Assembly: GCA_023420745.1 (NCBI GenBank)
Contig: JAEZVQ010000080.1
Coordinates: forward strand, 1-5,039
DNA: 5,039 nt
DNA from: Actinomycetes bacterium
GTDB taxonomy: Bacteria > Actinomycetota > Actinomycetes > Actinomycetales > Actinomycetaceae
Direction of reading: 5' to 3'
Shown: positions 1-4,561 of the stretch, piece by piece
How positions within the stretch are numbered: position 1 is the stretch's first letter
Layout: each line of letters opens with the position of its first letter
Position numbers and translations under genes: made by a program
Notes under the pieces: generated by a model
Seen by the model: the letters and a program-made list of their open reading frames with translations, nothing else
The model's database searches: none
Told to the model about the DNA's origin: nothing

Positions 1-407
1 GAGGTTGGGGAATCGGATCCGTGGACGATGTTTTCGAAGTTGCCGGTTCCCCAGTCACGCCCGAGGTCACCGCGGATTGTCCCGGGTGCGGCAAGCGTGG
101 GGTTGGTGTTGCCCATGAGGTTGCGCACCCCCTCAATGCAGCGATCTCCCTCCACGACGACGGCGACGAGCGGACCGGAGGACATGTAGTCGACGAGATC
201 TTTGAAAAAGTGCTTCTCCGCGTGTTCGACGTAGTGTTGGCGCAGGAGCTCTTCATTCGCTTTCTTGATCTTCAAGCCTTTGAGGACGTAGCCCTTGGCT
301 TCGATGCGTTTGAGCACTTCGCCGGTCAGACCACGGGCGAACCCGTCAGGTTTGATGAGGACGAGGGAATGCTCTTTATTGGCATCGAGCAGGTCAGGTG
401 TTGGCAT
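1..407 (-). CDS. ndk: Nucleoside diphosphate kinase, 3' end cut by window edge
   Basis: Cytosolic enzyme that moves the gamma phosphate of ATP onto other (d)NDPs through a phosphohistidine intermediate, balancing NTP and dNTP pools. The window shows 135 residues from an ATG at 407; the C-terminal residues and stop lie beyond base 1. Visible family signatures are LVLIKPDG (15-22), the QHYVEH segment (57-62), FFKDLVDYMSSGP (67-79), VEGDRCIEGVRNLMG (85-99), the APGTIRGD nucleotide-binding loop (107-114) and NIVHGSDS (126-133), where His129 is the expected catalytic histidine. The start is supported by AAAGGA (413-418) five bases upstream. About ten extra residues precede the conserved core, which is slightly longer than usual. 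It lies 117 bases downstream of dhaM in the same orientation. Whether it has its own promoter or is reached by read-through is not settled. Identity is essentially certain. Confidence 0.97.
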   Translation of the reverse strand, partial: MPTPDLLDANKEHSLVLIKPDGFARGLTGEVLKRIEAKGYVLKGLKIKKANEELLRQHYVEHAEKHFFKDLVDYMSSGPLVAVVVEGDRCIEGVRNLMGNTNPTLAAPGTIRGDLGRDWGTGNFENIVHGSDSPT

Positions 408-423
408 CGGAGTCCTTTCTCTC

Positions 424-440
424 GACGGTTGACGTCCGTC
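424..440 (-). repeat. Short inverted repeat in ndk leader region
   Basis: Perfect 5-bp arms GACGG and CCGTC are separated by 7 bases, six bases upstream of the ndk ribosome binding site. Alone it is weak and could occur by chance. It is listed because it is the third inverted repeat in the same 117-base spacer. Confidence 0.3.
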
Positions 441-443
441 CTT

Positions 444-462
444 TCACGCGTCAGTTGCGTGA
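444..462 (-). repeat. Inverted repeat upstream of ndk
   Basis: Perfect 6-bp arms, TCACGC and GCGTGA, flank a 7-base loop and would form a hairpin in minus-strand RNA. It overlaps an imperfect 13-bp palindrome at 455-467, of pattern TTGyGTsACrCAA, which looks more like a DNA-binding site for a dimeric protein. There is no T-run after it, so it is not a terminator. It could be an ndk operator, a leader hairpin or chance. Confidence 0.35.
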
Positions 463-470
463 CACAACGG

Positions 471-494
471 GGTCGTACGCTCCAGTGTACGACC
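471..494 (-). terminator. Perfect 8-bp stem-loop after dhaM, possible weak terminator
   Basis: GGTCGTAC and GTACGACC are exact reverse complements separated by 8 bases, about 30 bases after the dhaM stop codon. On the minus strand the following sequence is CCGTTGTGTCACG, which has several T residues but no true U-tract. A classical intrinsic terminator is therefore not shown. It may be a weak terminator, an mRNA 3'-end stabiliser for the dha transcript, or a dyad operator for ndk. The inverted repeat itself is unambiguous; the function is not. Confidence 0.4.
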
Positions 495-507
495 TCACAG
501 CCGTTTT

Positions 508-523
508 ATCTTGATATTGAGAT
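508..523. repeat. AT-rich 16-bp imperfect palindrome just after dhaM
   Basis: The sequence reads ATCTTGATATTGAGAT and matches its own reverse complement at 12 of 16 positions (outer arms ATCT/AGAT, centre ATAT). It starts right after the dhaM stop and lies in the most AT-rich patch of the window. It resembles a binding site for a dimeric regulator or an upstream promoter element, but no promoter could be assigned with confidence. Confidence 0.3.
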
Positions 524-524
524 T

Positions 525-1226
525 CTATTCGCGACCGTTGACAATGTCCTCGATGATCGTCAACGCGGGCTGCGCGTCGGGACCGCCGATATCAACCGTG
601 GCGACGCAGTCGGCATCGAGCCCCAGCCCCATCAGTTCGAGGACTGAGGTGGCGTCGACACCGTTGATCCGCACCGTCGCCTCCAGCTCGGCCAGGCGCC
701 GCGCGAGTACGGCGGCAGGTCGCGCGTGAAGCCCGTCGCTGCGAGTGATCGTCACCGTGCAGTGAATACCGCTGGGCGCCTCAGCGGCGTCGGGTGGCGA
801 CGCCGAGTGCGCATTCGCTCCACCCTCACTATCCGCAACCGCCCAGTGGATGGCCGCGTGGCGTGCTGCTCCTGCCACGTCGTCGAGTGTCCCGCCCTGT
901 TCGCAGGCAACGGCAGCGGCAATCGCCCCTTCGACAAAAGGTGCGTCGACGAGAACCGCATCGTCACTGTCGAGGAATTCGAGGACGGACTCGGCGGTCA
1001 TCGTCGAGGATCCAATGTCGGTGAGGATGACGACGCGACCACGCTCGAGCGCCTCTTCAACAACGTCGAGTACCGTGTCGAAGGAAGTGCCCAGTCCCCC
1101 GTCAATGTCGCCGGCGGCAACACCGATAGTGACCGACGGCGCCATCTGCGCGGCGAGCTCACGCACCCCGCTGGCCAGGTCTGGCGAATGAGAGACGAGG
1201 ACGAGCCCGACATTCGCACTAGCCAC
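525..1226 (-). CDS. dhaM: PTS-dependent dihydroxyacetone kinase, phosphotransferase subunit DhaM (EIIA-HPr two-domain form)
   Basis: Phosphoryl donor of the dihydroxyacetone kinase complex: it takes phosphate from the PTS and passes it to ADP bound on DhaL. Numbered from the GTG at 1226 (233 aa), residues about 5-125 form an EIIA-Man-type domain starting NVGLVLVSH, with His13 at the position of the active His9 of E. coli DhaM, followed by VVILTDIGSS and VDAPFVEG. An Ala/Ser-rich linker (about 130-152) leads to an HPr-like domain (about 155-231) with the GLHARPAA motif and active His167. The enzyme I-like third domain of E. coli DhaM is absent. The GTG start overlaps dhaL by 8 bases and has AAGGGGG five bases upstream. 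An in-frame ATG at 1250 (241 aa) lacks a visible ribosome binding site. Last gene of dhaKLM. Partner enzyme I must be encoded elsewhere. Confidence 0.94.
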   Translation of the reverse strand: MASANVGLVLVSHSPDLASGVRELAAQMAPSVTIGVAAGDIDGGLGTSFDTVLDVVEEALERGRVVILTDIGSSTMTAESVLEFLDSDDAVLVDAPFVEGAIAAAVACEQGGTLDDVAGAARHAAIHWAVADSEGGANAHSASPPDAAEAPSGIHCTVTITRSDGLHARPAAVLARRLAELEATVRINGVDATSVLELMGLGLDADCVATVDIGGPDAQPALTIIEDIVNGRE

Positions 1227-1860
1227 ACGCGCCCCCTTCGACAGCGGCATGGGCGGCAGCGAGAATCAGCGTTGTCGATGCGGCGCCGGGATCGACGTGC
1301 CCAATCGAGCGTTCCCCAAGGTAGGAGGCACGCCCTTTGGTTGCTCGCATCGGGGTCGTCGCCTCTTCTCCTCGGCGCGCCCCCTCCGCAGTGGCGGCGA
1401 GGATATCGACCAGCGAGGCACCGTCGGCCACGGCCTGCTGGGCATTATCGAGCGCGGCACTCCACGCATCGACCATGGTTTTTTCTCCGGTAGTCGCTTT
1501 CCCTCGCGCTTGAATGCCCTCGAGAGCTGCGGTCACCATGGCAACCCACGCCTTGGCATCGACCTCATTGCCGGCGGCTTTCGCCGCGCGGAGGAACGCG
1601 GTGCCGTAGAGCGGACCGGCAGCACCGCCCACTGTTGACATCAGGGACTTTGCTGCGAGTTTCAACACCTCATCCACCCCGGTGGGCGATGCCGACTCGA
1701 TCGCGTCAACGACCGCGTGGAATCCGCGGTCCATATTCTCGCCGTGGTCACCGTCACCGATTTCTCGGTCGAGTTCAATCAAACGTGCCCGCTCAGCTTG
1801 CACGGCGTCACGCGCCAGGCACATCCACCGTTTCGCCCACGCGGCGTCGAGTGTGGTCAT
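1219..1860 (-). CDS. dhaL: Dihydroxyacetone kinase ADP-binding subunit DhaL
   Basis: Carries a tightly bound ADP that acts as coenzyme: DhaM rephosphorylates it to ATP, and DhaL then phosphorylates dihydroxyacetone held on DhaK. The 213-residue length is close to E. coli DhaL (210). The Mg-nucleotide site is plain in LDREIGDGDHG (30-40), with Asp31, Asp36 and Asp38 matching the three metal-binding aspartates of the family. Other family segments are STVGGAAGPLYGTAF (75-89), GKATTGEKTMVDAW (120-133) and GRASYLGERSIGHVDPGA (176-193). The protein is helical and soluble, with no signal peptide. The ATG at 1860 is seven bases after the dhaK stop; AAAGGA (1874-1879) lies somewhat far upstream (13 bases), so translation is probably coupled to dhaK. 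A stand-alone ATP-dependent kinase is unlikely, because DhaK and DhaL are separate proteins and DhaM follows. Confidence 0.96.
   Translation of the reverse strand: MTTLDAAWAKRWMCLARDAVQAERARLIELDREIGDGDHGENMDRGFHAVVDAIESASPTGVDEVLKLAAKSLMSTVGGAAGPLYGTAFLRAAKAAGNEVDAKAWVAMVTAALEGIQARGKATTGEKTMVDAWSAALDNAQQAVADGASLVDILAATAEGARRGEEATTPMRATKGRASYLGERSIGHVDPGAASTTLILAAAHAAVEGGACG
1232..1238 (-). promoter_or_regulatory. dhaM ribosome binding site inside dhaL
   Basis: AAGGGGG, one base from the ideal AAGGAGG, lies five bases before the GTG at 1226 and within the dhaL coding sequence. It supports the 233-residue DhaM over the longer ATG-initiated version at 1250, which has only GCTGCCGCCC upstream. 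Confidence 0.65.
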
Positions 1861-1867
1861 CGCCAGT

Positions 1868-2869
1868 TCACATTCCTTTCCGATATCCGACCGTCAGCGC
1901 GGGCGCGTCAAACAGCTCGAGCATGTCGTCGTCGACGCGGGTGAGCGTGATCGAGCAGCCGGGCATGTCGAGACTGGTGACGAAATTGCCCACCAGGGTG
2001 CGTTCGCACACGACGCCGTCGCCGTCGAGGAGCTGACGCAACCGGCGGTTGACGATATAGAGTTCGCTCAGCGGCGTGGCACCCATCCCGTTGACCAGTG
2101 CGATGACTCGCTGCCCGCGGCTGACACCGAGGTCGTCACGCACGCGCAGATACATTTCTTCGACGAGCGCGTCGGTCGGTTTCCACTCGCCACGACGGTA
2201 GCCGGGTTCCCCGTGGATACCGATCCCCATCTCGATCTCCGTGTCGGATAGATCAAAGGATGGTTTGCCAGCGTGCGGCACGGTGCACGGCCCGAGAGCC
2301 AGCCCCATCGACCGCGTTTCTTCGTTGACACGGCGCCCCACAGCTTCAACGTCGTCGAGGCAGTCTCCGCGTTCAGCAGCCGCACCGAGGATCTTCTCGA
2401 CGACGAATGTGCCCGCCACCCCGCGACGACCCGCCGTGTAGAGCGAATCCTCGACGGCGACATCGTCGTTGACGAGGACAGTGCGCACCTCAATGTCGTC
2501 CATTTCGGCGAGCTCCGCCGCGGTTTCAAAATTCAACACGTCACCGGTGTAGTTCTTCACCACGTGAATCACCCCGGCTCCACGGTGAGCCAGCCGTGTC
2601 GCCTCGACGATTGGATCGGGAGTCGGCGAGGTGAACACCGCGCCGGGAACAGCGGCGTCGAGCATCCCGTACCCGACATAGCCGGCGTGGAGCGGTTCAT
2701 GACCGGAGCCGCCACCGGAAATCACCCCGACTTTGCCGCTATCTTTCGCATGCGCTCGCACCACTACCAACGGCTCGGAGTTGAGCGCCACTACCTCGGG
2801 GTGTGCCATCACGAAGCCGTCAATGGATTCGGTGACGACGTCATGCACGTCGTTGATGAGCTTCTTCAT
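1868..2869 (-). CDS. dhaK: Dihydroxyacetone kinase substrate-binding subunit DhaK
   Basis: Binds dihydroxyacetone covalently as a hemiaminal and presents it to DhaL-ATP, giving dihydroxyacetone phosphate for glycolysis. Numbered from the ATG at 2869 (333 aa), the start MKKLINDVHDVV is typical of DhaK. GGGSGHEP contains His57 (His56 in E. coli), VVKNYTGDVLNFE contains Asp110 (Asp109 in E. coli) and GIGIHGEPG contains His219, the substrate-linking histidine (His218 in E. coli). DSLYTAGRRGVAGT, NGMGATPLSELY and the C-terminal TSLDMPGCSITL are also conserved. It is shorter than the 356-residue E. coli protein because of a trimmed region before RVIALVNGMG. The ATG is preferred over an adjacent GTG at 2872 because GGGAG (2876-2880) is then six bases away. 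First gene of dhaKLM, with its own likely promoter. No DhaR-type activator or DhaQ/DhaS gene is in the window. Confidence 0.97.
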   Translation of the reverse strand: MKKLINDVHDVVTESIDGFVMAHPEVVALNSEPLVVVRAHAKDSGKVGVISGGGSGHEPLHAGYVGYGMLDAAVPGAVFTSPTPDPIVEATRLAHRGAGVIHVVKNYTGDVLNFETAAELAEMDDIEVRTVLVNDDVAVEDSLYTAGRRGVAGTFVVEKILGAAAERGDCLDDVEAVGRRVNEETRSMGLALGPCTVPHAGKPSFDLSDTEIEMGIGIHGEPGYRRGEWKPTDALVEEMYLRVRDDLGVSRGQRVIALVNGMGATPLSELYIVNRRLRQLLDGDGVVCERTLVGNFVTSLDMPGCSITLTRVDDDMLELFDAPALTVGYRKGM

Positions 2870-2875
2870 CACGAT

Positions 2876-2880
2876 CTCCC
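2876..2880 (-). promoter_or_regulatory. dhaK ribosome binding site deciding the start
   Basis: GGGAG lies six bases before the ATG at 2869 but only three before the GTG at 2872. Spacing, together with the family-typical MKKLIND beginning, favours the ATG. Confidence 0.7.
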
Positions 2881-2901
2881 ATCGCAGTTGAGGTGTCGGC
2901 T

Positions 2902-2927
2902 ACGCCGCGTCACCATCGACGCAACGC
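2902..2927 (-). repeat. Hairpin in the dhaK mRNA leader
   Basis: On the minus strand GCGTTGCGTC pairs with GACGCGGCGT across a 6-base loop. In RNA this makes a 10-bp stem with three G-U pairs, the inner five pairs being perfect Watson-Crick. It lies between the predicted transcription start (about 2937) and the dhaK ribosome binding site (2876-2880). No U-tract follows, so it is not an intrinsic terminator for folC. It may stabilise the dha mRNA or affect translation; no known riboswitch family is recognised. Confidence 0.4.
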
Positions 2928-2943
2928 TGCCGCAAACACCGCC

Positions 2944-2972
2944 ATTCTACGCTCCAACGTGGCGCACGTCAC
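2944..2972 (-). promoter_or_regulatory. Candidate dhaKLM promoter overlapping the folC stop
   Basis: On the minus strand GTGACG (2967-2972, four of six matches to TTGACA) is followed after exactly 17 bases by TAGAAT (2944-2949, five of six matches to TATAAT). Transcription would begin near 2937, giving a leader of roughly 67 bases before the dhaK ATG. The -35 box covers the folC stop codon. Position, spacing and the excellent -10 box make this the best promoter in the window, though it was found by eye. Confidence 0.55.
2957..2969. promoter_or_regulatory. 13-bp palindrome in the promoter spacer, candidate operator
   Basis: ACGTGGCGCACGT has perfect 5-bp arms around a 3-base centre and sits between the -35 and -10 boxes of the predicted dhaK promoter, touching the folC stop codon. 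A protein bound here would block RNA polymerase, which suits control by substrate or carbon status. The regulator is not in the window, and a short palindrome in GC-rich DNA can occur by chance. Confidence 0.35.
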
Positions 2973-4561
2973 CCGTGGTGGTGACCTCCAATGAGGTCGC
3001 GCGCGGCACCGGCAAGCACCACCGACCCGAAGATCACAACCCCCGCCGACTGCGCTGTTTCCGCCATCGCGTCCGAGCGTTCGACGGCGCGGTCAATGGC
3101 GTCGACCAGGTGGCGCTCGACGTCGACCCGATCCTCGCCAAAGACATCACGTGCGATCTCAGCGAGGTCATCGAGCTCCATCGCACGCGTCGAATCCAAC
3201 GCGGTGACGACGAGGTGGTCGAGGACGGGCTCCATCGCGGTGAGTACCGCTTCGACGTCCTTATCCGCCATTGCCGAGAACACGCCGACGACACTGGTGT
3301 AGTCGAAGGAGTCTTCCAATGCTGTCCGCAGTGCCTCGGCACCGTGCGGGTTGTGCGCTGCATCGACCACGATGGACGGTGAGGTGCGCACCACTTCGAG
3401 ACGCCCCGGCGAGGTGGCGTGGCGCATCCCATCCTCGACAATATCGACGTCGAGGACGCGACCAGAGTTGAACGCTTCGACGGCAGCGATGGCTAGCGCA
3501 GCGTTCGTCGCCTGGTGCGGACCGAGTAACGGCACGTAGACGTCCGAATAGGTGGCGGCGAGTGTCTGGACGCTAATCATCTGCCCGCCGACGGCGACGC
3601 GCCGGTCGACGATGTCGATGTCGCGCCCGAGCAGCCGCAACTGCGCGTCCTTCTCGCGACATGCCTGCTCGATCACCTCAAGCACCTCGGGATCCTGTTC
3701 CGCACAGATCACTGTGGCGCCTTCGCTAATGATCCCGACTTTTTCGCGAGCAATGTCGACCACATCCGCACCGAGCCACCGCTCGTGATCGCGTGCAATC
3801 GGGGTGAGGACGACGACCTGCGCATCAATGACGTTGGTAGCGTCCCATCGCCCACCCATCCCGACTTCGATCACAGCCACGTCAACGGGTACGTCAGCAA
3901 ATCCGGCGAGTGCCACCACTGTCAGCACTTCAAAAAACGACATCCGCACGCCACCGTGATCGCGACTGTAGCGGTCGACGATATCGATGTAGGGTGCCAC
4001 GTCGTCGACCATTGCCGTGAACTGTGGGATCGACACCGGCTCGTCGTCAATGCAGATCCGTTCACGCATCTGCGTCAGGTGCGGACTGGTGTAGCGACCG
4101 ACCTTCCTCCCCGACTGGGTGAGGAGTGCGGAAATCATCCGCGCGGTCGAAGTTTTCCCATTCGTGCCGGTGATATGCACACTACGGTAGCTGCGCTGCG
4201 GGTCGCCGAGGATCGACATCGCCATCTGGATCCGTTCGAGGCTCGGCTGTACGTGGTGTTCGGGAACTCGCGCGAGAATGTCGTGTTCGAGCTGGAGGTA
4301 GCGTTCGGCATCACTGCGGCTGGTGCGCGCGGACACATCGGCATGCGAGTCATCCTCGCTATCGTCGAAACGGGACATCCGCAGCCCCTCCATGACCTGG
4401 GATAGCTCGGCGGATACGTCTCGATCAACCATGGTTTCGGCGCGTTCTTGCGCAGTCATCGGCTCGTCGAGCCACTGCACGCTGTCGTCGAGATCGCCAC
4501 GGTCATCAAGGTGGTCGAGGTGATCCGCGTTGAGATCGTCGAATGTGCCGGTGTCGCTCAC
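2969..4561 (-). CDS. folC: Bifunctional dihydrofolate synthase / folylpolyglutamate synthase
   Basis: Mur-ligase-family enzyme that adds glutamate to dihydropteroate and then to folates, using ATP, in the cytoplasm. From the GTG at 4561 (530 aa) the order is: acidic extension 1-85; P-loop HITGTNGKTST (129-139); RYTSPHL (156-162); EVGMGGRWDATN (232-243); DH at 258-259; AREKVGI (271-277), with Lys274 the probable carbamylated lysine; HQATNAALA (349-357); SPGRLEV (384-390); VVDAAHNPHGAEAL (398-411); FSAMADKD (428-435) and a final FGSVVLAGAARDL (511-523). It ends GGHHHG. The start overlaps the ileS stop by four bases (GTGA) and has GGAGAAG five bases upstream. The protein is longer than E. coli FolC (422 aa) because of the extension. 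An internal ATG at 4378 with GGAGGGG six bases upstream would give 469 aa. Probably co-transcribed with ileS. Confidence 0.96.
   Translation of the reverse strand: MSDTGTFDDLNADHLDHLDDRGDLDDSVQWLDEPMTAQERAETMVDRDVSAELSQVMEGLRMSRFDDSEDDSHADVSARTSRSDAERYLQLEHDILARVPEHHVQPSLERIQMAMSILGDPQRSYRSVHITGTNGKTSTARMISALLTQSGRKVGRYTSPHLTQMRERICIDDEPVSIPQFTAMVDDVAPYIDIVDRYSRDHGGVRMSFFEVLTVVALAGFADVPVDVAVIEVGMGGRWDATNVIDAQVVVLTPIARDHERWLGADVVDIAREKVGIISEGATVICAEQDPEVLEVIEQACREKDAQLRLLGRDIDIVDRRVAVGGQMISVQTLAATYSDVYVPLLGPHQATNAALAIAAVEAFNSGRVLDVDIVEDGMRHATSPGRLEVVRTSPSIVVDAAHNPHGAEALRTALEDSFDYTSVVGVFSAMADKDVEAVLTAMEPVLDHLVVTALDSTRAMELDDLAEIARDVFGEDRVDVERHLVDAIDRAVERSDAMAETAQSAGVVIFGSVVLAGAARDLIGGHHHG
4385..4391 (-). 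promoter_or_regulatory. Strong internal ribosome binding site in folC
   Basis: GGAGGGG stands six bases before the in-frame ATG at 4378 (Met62 of the long FolC). It is at least as good as the site before the GTG at 4561, so the shorter 469-residue FolC could be the main or an additional product. Confidence 0.45.

Larger units (their letters stand above)
408..524 (-). other. dhaM-ndk intergenic spacer, rich in inverted repeats
   Basis: This 117-base spacer holds no credible gene. Read on the minus strand it begins with an AT-rich stretch (about 503-530, unusual against the GC-rich surroundings), then a perfect 8-bp inverted repeat (471-494), a 6-bp inverted repeat (444-462), a 5-bp inverted repeat (424-440) and finally the ndk ribosome binding site AAAGGA (413-418). 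I could not identify a convincing -35/-10 pair for ndk. The region probably combines the end of the dha transcript with ndk leader or control sequences, but that is inference. Confidence 0.6.

Noticed and set aside
482..487. TACACT on the minus strand as an ndk -10 box inside the 8-bp dyad
   Set aside because: No -35-like hexamer lies 16-18 bases upstream. The hexamer alone is not sufficient.
516..544. Possible ndk promoter with TTGTCA (539-544) and CTCAAT (516-521) 17 bases apart on the minus strand
   Set aside because: The -35 is good (five of six), but the -10 matches at only three positions and lacks the leading TA, so I did not call it.
21..647. A 208-codon plus-strand open frame over ndk and the end of dhaM
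   Set aside because: Antisense to ndk, whose motifs are unmistakable, and it runs through the structured spacer. The translation has no recognisable domain.
726..1493. A 255-codon plus-strand open frame opposite dhaM and dhaL
   Set aside because: Arg-rich shadow translation of two confidently identified genes.
2870..2968. Intrinsic terminator for folC
   Set aside because: The only hairpin (2902-2927) has no U-tract and lies downstream of the likely dha transcription start, so it fits a leader hairpin better.
2978..2986. Three consecutive histidines at the FolC C-terminus, as a metal site or tag
   Set aside because: Only three residues at a variable C-terminal end; no other metal-binding residues nearby and no sign of engineered sequence.
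2273..3382. A 369-codon open frame on the plus strand crossing dhaK, the promoter gap and folC
   Set aside because: It is antisense to two certain genes, resembles no known family, has no good ribosome binding site and is explained by GC-rich codon bias keeping the opposite frame open.
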